From CAYRAV01 sp964422365 (GTDB lineage: Bacteria; Bacillota; Clostridia; Lachnospirales; Lachnospiraceae), in contig CAYRAV010000014.1 of NCBI GenBank assembly GCA_964422365.1, positions 1 to 53,725 on the forward strand: DNA of 53,725 nt, in the 5' to 3' direction. The notes under the pieces are model-generated. The model saw only the letters and a program-made list of their open reading frames with translations. It searched no databases and had not been told where the DNA came from. Shown in pieces: positions 15,412-24,956 of the stretch (the stretch's first letter is position 1; the number at the start of each line of letters is the position of its first letter). The position numbers and the translations under genes were made by a program.

Positions 15412-17838
15412 TTAACTTATAATTTGTTCTGTTCTTTTTAGTACTGTTTCCAGCTGATTGACAATCTCACTAAAATAATGTGGATGAATTTGGTCTAATT
15501 TAATTGCCTTATTATCATCTACCTTGCCATAACTGTCCTGCTTAACCGTACCCGGTACATAAAATCTAATATTTTCTATCTCCACAGTATTTTCTTTATA
15601 AAATGCATAATTAACATTCATACCCGAAAAATGAAGTTCTACCGCATTCCCTATTAGCTGCACTGTACCATCCTCTATTTTAATACGTTTTACAATATCT
15701 TCCCGATAAAAAGTATAAAACATTCCTGCATCTTGAATACCTCCCTTATACCAGCCAAGTCTTTCTAATTTTCCAAGCAGTGCCGTTCCATCTATTGTTC
15801 TGCCTTTAAAACGGTTTAGATCCAATTCTCCCTTTTCTTCCTCATTGATTGTATAAACCCTTCTTTCTAACTGGTCTATTGGCTGAACAATTTCATAATC
15901 ACTTAACTGCTCTTTCCATGCAGACAGTTCTTCTTCACTAAGGTCTATTGGATGCATCAATCCAATTACAGCATTTTGGGGAAGTGTATACTCATTCTCA
16001 TCTGAAGTATTAAAAGAACCATCTTCCATATAGCGGAACGTCTGCACTAATTTGTCTTCTTCATAAGCTGCCCAGATAAGACCAATGGCAAAACTGTGCA
16101 TTACAGGATTCTTTACAAATAGATTCTGCCATGCCTCTACTGTCCATCTTCTATCAGCAACAAGTGCTGTTTCCAATCTTTGTTTCTGAATGGTAATCAC
16201 ACTTTTTAATTGTTTTTTCAGCTGCTTAAATTCTGCATTAGACTGCTTTGCTGTTTCTTCCTCATCTTTCTTTGATGGGGCAGGCATTGTCTTTCGTTTT
16301 TTATTATCTTCATCAAAAATTTCTAATTCTAATGTTGGTGCAAGATATACCTTAAATTTTCTTGGCCCATAATCAAAGATACGTTCCCTGTTTTCATTAA
16401 AACCAAGGTCGGGCACAATTCGGTCAGTAAGTTCCTCACTTGTAATGCCAAGCTCTTCTGCAGCATTATCAAGTGCCTTAAATGCAGCATTTTTTACCTG
16501 TTTATGCTTAAACTTATGTGCCATATTATCAACTTGCATCAGTGCTTCTGAACTTCCATTTAGTGCAAGTGCCCTTACTGCCTCTGCTGCAATGGCACCA
16601 CGGGAATTTTGAGCCCATATTTCTATGTATTGGAGCAAATCTTCCATGATATCACGTCCACCATGAATAGAAGCAAAATATAACACCCATCTTTTCTTTG
16701 CTTCTGCTCCTCCTGCAATCCATTTAGAAAATACTTCCCTTGCAAATTGGTACAATTCATCCTGTTCTAACTTTTTTGCTAACAATACTGCATTTTCATT
16801 AAACCCCGGCTGTGCCATATTTGCATAACAAAGCAAGATTGCTTGTGTGTACTGATCTTCTGCCTTTTCTCTATTTTTAAAATGAATCGGTGTATTTGGA
16901 GTTTCATACAGCCAAAGTACGTTCTGATTTCCATTGTTTTGACAAATCTTTTCCACAAATTCCATAGGTGAAACAGTATCATCCTTAATATTTATTGACG
17001 TAACAGAAGCACTTAATATCCCTTTCAGTTTGCCAGCAAGCTTTGCACTTTTCTCATTTTTAGCAGCTTCCATAAAAATATCTTTATATTGTTCTGCACC
17101 CCATTCAGATAAAATATCAACAGCAGCTTCTCTTGCTGCTTGTTTCTTTGCTTTTAATAATTTGAGTACATCTTCTTCATACTCCTTATGTCCTGCAATG
17201 ATTTCTCTTGCCAGACTTCTGATTTCCTTTCTGCTGTCTGCACACATATCTAAAATTTTATCTTTATTGCTTTCACAATTAGAAATCTTCAGATACCGAA
17301 GATATACCCTTTTTACAAATATATCATTTGGACTAATATATCCGGACAATTTTTTACTACAATACTGCTGATATTCTGAATCTAGTACTTCGCTGTAATT
17401 TGACATCACTTTTGAAACTCTTTCTTCTATCTCTATTCTTTCTGCTTCTTCGTTCTGCCATGCATATACATTATAATAAACATCAAAACGATATGTAATT
17501 GGCACTTTTTCAGAAGTCAGCATCTCTGCCGCTTTTTCTATTGTCAAAACAGTTGTAGAACGCAGAATCTTATTTGATACAAAATAAAAACTTTGTATAC
17601 ATTTCAATGCAATATAACGCTGAAAAAACTCCGGGTTCTCTTTTATACAACTGTTTAACTGATGTTGATTCTGCAACTGCTCCCTTCGTTCACTATAACA
17701 AGAATGTATCTCTTTGAAATGCGGCTCTAAAATCGAAATATCATTTTCTCCAACTAAATACTGGTAAATTTCATCCTTATATTTCCCTGAAACCTCTCCT
17801 TCTGCTAATGCAGTACGTTTTAAAATATCCTGGTCCAC
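15412..17838 (-). CDS. DUF4132/HEAT-repeat protein, shorter paralog
   Basis: An 808-residue soluble protein. Residues ~190-270 and ~380-460 contain HEAT-like helical repeats (CADSRKEIRSLAREIIAGHKEYEEDVLKLL; AAREAAVDILSEWG). The C-terminal ~330 residues, from YGPRKFKVYL through DRRWTVEAWQNLFVKNPVM and FRYMEDGSF, match DUF4132, the domain of E. coli YehI/MolR. Its C-terminal half is nearly identical to that of the gene just upstream, whereas its N-terminus begins only at the equivalent of residue ~420 of that protein. Translation starts at GTG 17838 after GGGAG, 37 bp behind the longer paralog. It is the last gene of the MoxR-vWA module. Biochemical function is unknown; the helical scaffold suggests protein binding. 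Confidence 0.8.
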   Translation of the reverse strand: MDQDILKRTALAEGEVSGKYKDEIYQYLVGENDISILEPHFKEIHSCYSERREQLQNQHQLNSCIKENPEFFQRYIALKCIQSFYFVSNKILRSTTVLTIEKAAEMLTSEKVPITYRFDVYYNVYAWQNEEAERIEIEERVSKVMSNYSEVLDSEYQQYCSKKLSGYISPNDIFVKRVYLRYLKISNCESNKDKILDMCADSRKEIRSLAREIIAGHKEYEEDVLKLLKAKKQAAREAAVDILSEWGAEQYKDIFMEAAKNEKSAKLAGKLKGILSASVTSINIKDDTVSPMEFVEKICQNNGNQNVLWLYETPNTPIHFKNREKAEDQYTQAILLCYANMAQPGFNENAVLLAKKLEQDELYQFAREVFSKWIAGGAEAKKRWVLYFASIHGGRDIMEDLLQYIEIWAQNSRGAIAAEAVRALALNGSSEALMQVDNMAHKFKHKQVKNAAFKALDNAAEELGITSEELTDRIVPDLGFNENRERIFDYGPRKFKVYLAPTLELEIFDEDNKKRKTMPAPSKKDEEETAKQSNAEFKQLKKQLKSVITIQKQRLETALVADRRWTVEAWQNLFVKNPVMHSFAIGLIWAAYEEDKLVQTFRYMEDGSFNTSDENEYTLPQNAVIGLMHPIDLSEEELSAWKEQLSDYEIVQPIDQLERRVYTINEEEKGELDLNRFKGRTIDGTALLGKLERLGWYKGGIQDAGMFYTFYREDIVKRIKIEDGTVQLIGNAVELHFSGMNVNYAFYKENTVEIENIRFYVPGTVKQDSYGKVDDNKAIKLDQIHPHYFSEIVNQLETVLKRTEQIIS

Positions 17839-17875
17839 GCTTCTTCTCCCTCTCTAAAAATATGATAAATTGCAA

Positions 17876-20800
17876 CTATTCTTCTCCTGTCCCTTTTAAA
17901 ACTGTCTCTAACTGATTAACAATTTCACTAAAATAACGTGGATGAATTCCGTCTAATTTAATTGCCTTTTTATCATCTGCCTCATCATATTCATAACTGC
18001 CCCGCTTAACTGTACCCGGTGTGTAAAATCTAATATTTTCTACTGTTACTTCCTCCTCGTGCTCATAATAACCTACACCCATGCCTGAAAAATGAAGTTC
18101 TGCTGCATTTCCTATAAACTGTATCGTACCATCCTCCCTTTTAATGCGTTTTACCACATCTTCCCGATAAAAGTCATCATACCAGCCTCCATCCTTAACA
18201 GATCCTTTATACCAGCCAAGTTTTTCTAACTTTCCAAGCAATGCCATTCCATTTAATGTTCTGCCTTTAAAACGGTTTAAGTCTAATGTTCCTTTTTCTT
18301 CCTCATTGATTACATAAACCTTTCTTTCTAACTGCTCAATTGGCTGAATAATTTCATAGTCGCTTAACTGCTCTTTCCATGCAGACAGTTCTTCTTCACT
18401 AAGGTCTATTGGATGTACCAATCCGATTACAACATTTTGGGGAAGTGTATACTCATCTTCCTCTGAGGTATTAAAAGAACCATCCTCCATATAACGGAAC
18501 GTCTGCACTAACTTATCCTCTTCATAAGCCGCCCAGATAAGACCAATGGCAAAACTGTGCATTACAGGTTTTTTTACAAATAGATTCTGCCATGCCTCTA
18601 CTGTCCATCTTCTATCAGCAAGAATTGCTGTTTCCAATCTTTGTTTTTGAATGGCAATCACACTTTTTAATTGTTTTTTCAACTGTTTAAATTCTGTATT
18701 AGACTGCTTTGCTGTTTCTTCCTCATCCTTCTTTGATGGGGCAGGCATTGTCTTTCGTTTTTTATTATCTTCATCAAAAATTTCAAGTTCCAATGATGGG
18801 GTAAGATATACTTTAAATTTCCTCGGTCCATAATCAAAGATACGTTCCATATTTTCATTGAATCCAAGGTCAGGTACAATCTGATCGGCAAGTTCATCTG
18901 TTGTAATGCCAAATTCTTCTGCAGCAATGTCTAATGCTTCCAACGCTGCACCTTTTACCTGTTTATGTTTAAATTTATGTGCCATATTATCTACCTGCAT
19001 CAACGCTTCCGGACTTCCATTTAACGCAAGTGCCTTAACTGCCTCTGCTGCAATGGCACCACGAGAATATTCTGCCCATTCTTTGATGCATTGTAATAAA
19101 ACTTCTATCATACTGCGTCCGCCATGGATGGATGTAAAATATAATACCCATTTCTTCTTTGCTTCTGCCCCTGCTTCTTTCCACTTTGTAAAAATACCTA
19201 AGGCATATTGGTTTAATTCCTCTTCATTTAACCCTTTCGCAAGAAGTACAGCATTTTGATTCATTCCCAATGTAGTCATATTTGCATAACAAAGAAGTAA
19301 TGCCTGTATATATTTCTCATCTGCTTCCTTTCCATCCTTAAAATGAACCGTTCTGTTTGGTGTTTCATAAAGCCAAAGAATTTTTTTATTTCTGCCGCCC
19401 TTATGGAGATTTTCTACGAACTGAACAGGAGAAATTTGATTCCTATTATTTTCTTTGTTATTGCCTGATACATTCACAATATTACTGATTTTTTCTGCAA
19501 GTTTTGCACTTTTTTCATTTTCTTGTGCTTCAAGGAGAATATCAGTATACTGTTCTGCACCCCAGATGGAAAGAATATCAACAGCAGCCTCTCTTACAGC
19601 TTGTTTCTTTGCTTTTAGCAGAGTTAATACATCTTCTTCATATTCTTTATGTTTTGACACAATTTCTGCCACAAGTCTTCTGATTTCCTTTGAAGAATCA
19701 GAACTCATAGAAAGGATTCTGTCTTTGCAAATGTTATTCTCATTGATGCCCTCTAAATAACGCAGGTATACTTTTCTTATGAATACTCCGCCTTTTAGGC
19801 AGCATTTCTCATACTCCTTGTCATTGCTTTCTTTATGAGAAATCATAGCTTCTACAATCTGATTTTCTAAATTAAGCTTTCCATCATCAGAATAATAACT
19901 GTCATAAATCTTTTCATAAGCTCTAAAACGTGTTATTATAGGCAGACTTTCAGAAATAAGCATATCCGGAATCCTCTCGTCTCTCGGTAATAATGTACAC
20001 TTATGCGGATCTTGCAATGCCTTTAATGCATAATAACGTTTTTTAAATTGATCATCGAATCTGATACAGGCAGATATAATATCCCCATTTTTCGAAGCAT
20101 AGAAACTATAGTCTTCACTTAGTTTTTCACAATCTTCTTCCGAAGTAAAAATATTGTCCCCCTTATAAAGATACTGAAATACTTTTTCTTTATGTTTTTT
20201 ACTTGTAAAATATTTTTCACTTTCGGCTGCAAGCCTTAATACATCTGCCTCATATTCCACATGATAGGCTTTTATACTCTCCGGATTTACTTGTTCAAGT
20301 ATTTTATACATATTTTCATAATAATTATAAATAGGAGCAGCCACAGAATATCTTCGCTTTATTTTTTCTGTAGAACGCATTGCCTCAATAAACTGCTCCG
20401 GATATCTCTTGGCAATATCCGCTAAAAATATATTCGATTTACTTATGGTCGTATTATAACTGTTTAAATCAAATTCAACTACTATAGTTTTAATATAGCC
20501 ACAAATGGTTTTGGGTGATTTCTCCATGTCAAGCATTTCAAAAAGAATATCCATATTCTCTGTTACATATGATCTTGGCACATTTTTTAAAACTGCTGTT
20601 AAAAATTTTTGTTCTGTTCCCTTGATTCTCTCATCAATGATTTCCCTGATTTTTTTATCATGACAGATGACCATAAAACTTGTTGACATAATATCATAAA
20701 AGTCCTCTTGTTTCGCTAATGGGAAATTTGCAGCCTGCTCTTTGACAAACTCAATACCAGATCTGATATCTTCTAAATCTTTGTCATCATAAGCCGTTTT

Positions 20801-21424
20801 ATTTGTTTCCAATGGTTCTATATACATCAATGCAAGTGAATATAGTTTTATCTGATCTTTTATGTATTGTTTTTGGCAGCAATATTTTGCTGCACAAATC
20901 AAACTCATTGGATTTTCTTCTGCCATATCCCGCAATGATTGCGAATAATATCTCTTATCGTCCACATAATGATACGTATCTGTTGGACCTGCTAACAATG
21001 CTGCTATTTTAGACTGCACCATATCATTACTGTATTTTAAAGAGAATGCATGTTTTATTTTTGAAATAATCACATCATTCTTATCTTTTTCATATGTGTG
21101 TAACATACCATATACAAACATATCTCCAATTGTGTGAAGACCAATGGCATCCAGAAACAGAACATACCTGTTCAGATACTCTTCTTCCTTTTCATTGAAA
21201 CTTTCTATCAATTCCCTTGAGAACTTCTCCGATTCCCAATCTCCTGTTACCACCTCAAAGGATACCTTCTCTAACAATTCTAAATTCATCTCTTTTGAAA
21301 AATCAAAAAATTCCACTGCAATTTCCCTATTCTTACTTGAAATCTTTACCTTATCTAAAATAGAAAAGATTCTTTTTTCTATTTTTTGATTGAAGTCCGA
21401 TTGGTTATTATTTAATAAATTCAT
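17876..21424 (-). CDS. DUF4132/HEAT-repeat protein, long paralog (YehI-like)
   Basis: A protein of 1182 residues, mostly helical. The N-terminal ~550 residues have no recognisable motif. HEAT-like repeats follow (SSDSSKEIRRLVAEIVSKHKEYEEDV; QAVREAAVDILSIWGAEQYTDIL), and then the DUF4132 C-terminal domain with YGPRKFKVYLTPSLELEIFDEDN, DRRWTVEAWQNLF, HSFAIGLIWAAYEE and HPIDLSEEELSAWKEQLSDYEI. I use ATG 21424 after AAGGGGAG; an upstream in-frame ATG at 21478 has no site. E. coli YehI/MolR carries the same domain and is encoded next to MoxR, vWA and SWIM genes, as here. The likely role is a client-binding or effector subunit for the MoxR-vWA machine, by context only. Confidence 0.82.
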   Translation of the reverse strand: MNLLNNNQSDFNQKIEKRIFSILDKVKISSKNREIAVEFFDFSKEMNLELLEKVSFEVVTGDWESEKFSRELIESFNEKEEEYLNRYVLFLDAIGLHTIGDMFVYGMLHTYEKDKNDVIISKIKHAFSLKYSNDMVQSKIAALLAGPTDTYHYVDDKRYYSQSLRDMAEENPMSLICAAKYCCQKQYIKDQIKLYSLALMYIEPLETNKTAYDDKDLEDIRSGIEFVKEQAANFPLAKQEDFYDIMSTSFMVICHDKKIREIIDERIKGTEQKFLTAVLKNVPRSYVTENMDILFEMLDMEKSPKTICGYIKTIVVEFDLNSYNTTISKSNIFLADIAKRYPEQFIEAMRSTEKIKRRYSVAAPIYNYYENMYKILEQVNPESIKAYHVEYEADVLRLAAESEKYFTSKKHKEKVFQYLYKGDNIFTSEEDCEKLSEDYSFYASKNGDIISACIRFDDQFKKRYYALKALQDPHKCTLLPRDERIPDMLISESLPIITRFRAYEKIYDSYYSDDGKLNLENQIVEAMISHKESNDKEYEKCCLKGGVFIRKVYLRYLEGINENNICKDRILSMSSDSSKEIRRLVAEIVSKHKEYEEDVLTLLKAKKQAVREAAVDILSIWGAEQYTDILLEAQENEKSAKLAEKISNIVNVSGNNKENNRNQISPVQFVENLHKGGRNKKILWLYETPNRTVHFKDGKEADEKYIQALLLCYANMTTLGMNQNAVLLAKGLNEEELNQYALGIFTKWKEAGAEAKKKWVLYFTSIHGGRSMIEVLLQCIKEWAEYSRGAIAAEAVKALALNGSPEALMQVDNMAHKFKHKQVKGAALEALDIAAEEFGITTDELADQIVPDLGFNENMERIFDYGPRKFKVYLTPSLELEIFDEDNKKRKTMPAPSKKDEEETAKQSNTEFKQLKKQLKSVIAIQKQRLETAILADRRWTVEAWQNLFVKKPVMHSFAIGLIWAAYEEDKLVQTFRYMEDGSFNTSEEDEYTLPQNVVIGLVHPIDLSEEELSAWKEQLSDYEIIQPIEQLERKVYVINEEEKGTLDLNRFKGRTLNGMALLGKLEKLGWYKGSVKDGGWYDDFYREDVVKRIKREDGTIQFIGNAAELHFSGMGVGYYEHEEEVTVENIRFYTPGTVKRGSYEYDEADDKKAIKLDGIHPRYFSEIVNQLETVLKGTGEE

Positions 21425-21585
21425 ATCTGCTCCCCTTTCTTTTGTGCCATACACGAAATAGATTCCATTCGTTTTCATTTTATAACAATTCTCTTAATAG
21501 ATATATGAAGTTATGAATATTTTAATTATACCATTTATTATTGAAGAACACAAGTTCTTTTTCTCCCCCATTTGTATTTCCCAAG

Positions 21586-21632
21586 TAACAGTTCAGCCAT
21601 TCATAAATTGTTTCTGCATGGCTAAACTGTTA
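21586..21632. mobile_element. Compact (47-bp) copy of repeat family 2 at the SWIM gene 3' end
   Basis: GTAACAGTTCAGCCA (21586-21600) and TGGCTAAACTGTTA (21619-21632) are near-perfect inverted ends of the family whose full copy is at 34341-34526. The right end overlaps the last codons of the SWIM gene, so the element supplies its stop codon (TAG at 21622-21624) and the final residues. It may now act as a transcript hairpin between the SWIM and DUF4132 genes. Confidence 0.6.
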
Positions 21633-23655
21633 TGTGCAAATGATGGATTGCCTGCTGCACTTCTGTTTTTTCTATCCCTGCAGAAAGATAAGCATAAATA
21701 TCAGAAATAATTGAAACAATTTCCCCATTGTCATTATTGTATGTATGATTTTTTACTTTTAATAATTCATACAGATGCTCTAACTCATTGCCAAGAACTA
21801 AAAGTCCTGACTTCTTACATTCTATCGAATATTCTTTTATCCTATCATAAAAGTCGAATGAGTTAATGCCGCATTGTATGATATCATATAATGCTTCTTG
21901 TATCTCATGAAATAATTCAGAAAAATATCCCCATTCCGACACATCACCATTTATGTCTGTTTTATCCTCTGACCCAGTGCAGACAGCTTCCTCTAACACA
22001 TGGGATACTGTAATATGATTAAAAATTGCAATTGGATAAAGATAACAGATTCCTTTTTCTATATATGCATTTGCAAAAATCACATAACTTTGTTCTGCAT
22101 TGTTCTGCATCCTTTCTCCTATCTGCTGAAGTGTTTCAAAGAATTTTTTATGATCGCTGTTGTATCTTGCCCTAATTGTAATAGAATGTGACGAATCATC
22201 TTCCACTATGATACTATGGGATTGTGTAATTTCATCCGACTTTGAACTGATACATTTTTTTGGAGAAATCATCACCAATCTTTCACCCTCTGAATGAGAA
22301 GTATTACTAAAAACCTCTTCTATCATCTTTTTAAAATCTGTATAAATCGCTTTACGCACAATATCCTGATTGAGGTCTGCCTTTCCAAGTATGTCCACTG
22401 TTGTATTTTTTGAAGAAGAAATTTTTCCATTTGATAATTTAGGATTCTTAAGACGGAGTTCTGAATTCATTATTTCATTCATGTTCCCCTCAAATCCCCA
22501 TGGTACGCTGCGTGTCCGGACAGAACCCCTTCCTCCTTCATAAAACGTTGGTCTTACATCCGTATAAGAAAGAAATGTGCTTTCACCTGCACTTTTTTGT
22601 TCTTTCTGATTTTTGTTCAAAAAATAATAAACTTCTCCCTCATAACCTGCTATGGATGAAAACTTTCTTTGTGCAATTGGAATCAGTTCAAGGGTACTGC
22701 CTGCAGTATAATTATTTTTAAATTCTCCTGCATAAACATAAAGTTCTTTTTCTTCATTGGTTTTTAATATCCGGTCCACAAGAATGATATTTTCCATTAT
22801 AAGTGAAAATAGTAGATTTGCACGAAACTCTGAAGAATGTTTTACATATTCCTCCAATCTGTTTCCCATTTCACGCATCAGCTTTTCAGAATTTGCAAGA
22901 TTTGCATTATGGCACATTATCCCAATATCCCTGGCATGCTCAGATACCATATCAGAAACTCTTACAAGCCCGTTTGACAAAATGTCTGTAAGGAATTTTC
23001 TTACAATATCAGCAGTACTATGTATCAGTGAAACATTCAAATGAGTAGTTATTTCTTCATTTATTTTTATATTATCTAAATTCTGAATCTTCTGCTTTAC
23101 CTGCCATGCCAAAATTGCTGCTGCTTTATGTTTGCAAAACTCTTTGCTATGACAAGTGCAGGTAGAATGTGTGAGCGGAAAAACCAGCCGGACATTCATC
23201 TCCTCATTCGGCATATTAACCGAAATAATGGATGTTTCTTCTATCTCAGGAACCACTCCATGTTCCATATTTTGTATAAAAGATAGATAATAACGCTTTT
23301 TCATTGCTTTTTGTATTTTTTGTAATGGAAAAGAAGATAGCGCATCAACAAATTCCTGACTTAGTTCTTTTTTCTCCTGCGATTCCCCGTTGGTCTTCTT
23401 CAGCCACAAAATGGCAGCTATGATATGGCGGCATATACTTCTTGACTGGCAGGTACATTTACTATCCCCAAGCGGAGATACAATTGTACAAGTTTCCTCT
23501 GAAATAGAAACTTCTGCTGCATGTTCTTTATAATTGACAGAAGGCTCTATTTGTTCAAGATCTTTATATGCCCTTTTTACAATCCCCTTATTACTTAGAC
23601 CAATCAAATAATCATCATCTGCATTGTTCAGTACATTTGTTAATTCTTCCATCAT
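21622..23655 (-). CDS. Double SWIM zinc-finger protein (YehQ-like)
   Basis: A 677-residue protein with two SWIM motifs (CxCx(n)CxH): C67-C69-C75-H77 (CTCQSRSICRH) and C166-C168-C174-H176 (CTCHSKEFCKH). SWIM domains bind zinc and mediate DNA or protein contacts. The remaining ~500 residues are mixed alpha/beta with no motif I can name. Starts at ATG 23655 after AAGGTGAG. It lies 167 bp after the vWA gene. E. coli yehQ also encodes a SWIM protein beside MoxR and vWA genes, so this is a conserved partner rather than a chance neighbour. The C-terminal end is defined by a small repeat insertion, which may have trimmed a few residues. Confidence 0.82.
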   Translation of the reverse strand: MMEELTNVLNNADDDYLIGLSNKGIVKRAYKDLEQIEPSVNYKEHAAEVSISEETCTIVSPLGDSKCTCQSRSICRHIIAAILWLKKTNGESQEKKELSQEFVDALSSFPLQKIQKAMKKRYYLSFIQNMEHGVVPEIEETSIISVNMPNEEMNVRLVFPLTHSTCTCHSKEFCKHKAAAILAWQVKQKIQNLDNIKINEEITTHLNVSLIHSTADIVRKFLTDILSNGLVRVSDMVSEHARDIGIMCHNANLANSEKLMREMGNRLEEYVKHSSEFRANLLFSLIMENIILVDRILKTNEEKELYVYAGEFKNNYTAGSTLELIPIAQRKFSSIAGYEGEVYYFLNKNQKEQKSAGESTFLSYTDVRPTFYEGGRGSVRTRSVPWGFEGNMNEIMNSELRLKNPKLSNGKISSSKNTTVDILGKADLNQDIVRKAIYTDFKKMIEEVFSNTSHSEGERLVMISPKKCISSKSDEITQSHSIIVEDDSSHSITIRARYNSDHKKFFETLQQIGERMQNNAEQSYVIFANAYIEKGICYLYPIAIFNHITVSHVLEEAVCTGSEDKTDINGDVSEWGYFSELFHEIQEALYDIIQCGINSFDFYDRIKEYSIECKKSGLLVLGNELEHLYELLKVKNHTYNNDNGEIVSIISDIYAYLSAGIEKTEVQQAIHHLHITV

Positions 23656-23822
23656 CTCTCACCTTTTTCTTATTCTAATTTGAGTAATTAGGCTACAACC
23701 TGAAAAACATTTATTCATTCCTATTTAGTTATTCCTATTGGTTGTGAAATCACTTTTATATTATCCACTATTCTTAGAATCTGCAGGAAAATAACTGGCA
23801 CATGCTAGCTTGTCTATTTCAC

Positions 23823-24956
23823 CTAACTTACCATTCTCCCAATATAATCTCCCAACTGTTCTGGTGTCATGGCACCCACAAATGCGCCCATATCAGCAAG
23901 TTTCTGTCCTATATTTTTATCATATGCCGGATTTGCCTCCCTATCCAGTGCAGTCAGAAATATCATTTTGCTGCCACTGGCAATGATATCCGCACAGGTT
24001 TTTAAAAGTGTTTTTACACTTCCTCCCTCATAAAGATCTGTAACTGTCACAAATATGGTTTCATGGGGATTCTGACAAAGACTTTCACAATAGATAAGTG
24101 CCTTTCCTATATCCGTTCCACCACCAAGCTGCATTCCCATAAGCACTTCTACAGGTTCCTCCACATATCCGCTTAAGTCTACAATTTCTGTATCAAAAAT
24201 AACCAGTTTTGTATCAATCATAGGAAGTTTTGCAAAGATTCCTGCCATCACTGCACTGTAAATCACAGAATCTAACATAGAGCCGCTTTCATCTACTGCT
24301 ATGATTACATTCCACTTGTTAAAACGTTTGATACGGCTGTTAAAATAAATATCCTTTAAAACAATTCTCTGATTCTCCATATCATAGTGTTTCAAATTTC
24401 TTTGTATGGTACGCTTTATATCAAGATTCCGCATTGATTTTACATTAGAAGGCAATTGGCGGTTTAGCTTTCCAAGAAGTGATTTGCGTATATCTGTCTG
24501 AAGTTTTTTGGTCAATTCGTCTACTATCTTCTGAATGATTTTCTTTGCCTCAATGATAACATTATTTTTCATAAGATGCTTAAACTGTAAAATTGTTTTC
24601 AGCAAATCCATGTTTGGTTCCATCTTCTCTAATACTTTTTTATCGGTAAGCAGTTCTGTAAGCTGAAAATGTTCCAGTGCCTGTTTTTCCAATATTTCCA
24701 CTGTTTTCTTTGGAAATATCTCCCGCACATGATTAATCCAGTCTGCTACATATAACTGTGGTGTTTCCTGTCCGCCTCCGCGCATCAGCTCCTCACCATA
24801 TTCCATCCCATAAAGATAATCTAAAGTTTCCTCTATATTTTCATAAGAAATATTGTCAGTATAACTGCCTGTAAAATCAATATGATTCTCAGAATTTTTA
24901 CCAAGTATCAGCCGCCATTTATTCATATTTTCCTGTTGCTGAGAAAATTCTTTCAT
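23823..24956 (-). CDS. vWA-domain protein (YehP-like)
   Basis: A 377-residue cytoplasmic protein. The C-terminal ~165 residues form a von Willebrand A domain with a complete metal-ion-dependent adhesion site: D222, S224, S226 (VDESGSM), T281 (GGGTDIG) and D307 (TVTDLYEG). The N-terminal ~210 residues are charged and helical. MoxR ATPases act with such vWA proteins, as in cobalt and magnesium chelatases and NorQD/CbbQO, where the vWA subunit docks on the ring through its metal site. The start overlaps the stop of the DUF5682 gene by 4 bp (ATGA), showing coupled expression. It matches YehP of E. coli in architecture. Role: adaptor between the MoxR ring and its substrates (known for the class; inferred here). 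Confidence 0.88.
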   Translation of the reverse strand: MKEFSQQQENMNKWRLILGKNSENHIDFTGSYTDNISYENIEETLDYLYGMEYGEELMRGGGQETPQLYVADWINHVREIFPKKTVEILEKQALEHFQLTELLTDKKVLEKMEPNMDLLKTILQFKHLMKNNVIIEAKKIIQKIVDELTKKLQTDIRKSLLGKLNRQLPSNVKSMRNLDIKRTIQRNLKHYDMENQRIVLKDIYFNSRIKRFNKWNVIIAVDESGSMLDSVIYSAVMAGIFAKLPMIDTKLVIFDTEIVDLSGYVEEPVEVLMGMQLGGGTDIGKALIYCESLCQNPHETIFVTVTDLYEGGSVKTLLKTCADIIASGSKMIFLTALDREANPAYDKNIGQKLADMGAFVGAMTPEQLGDYIGRMVS

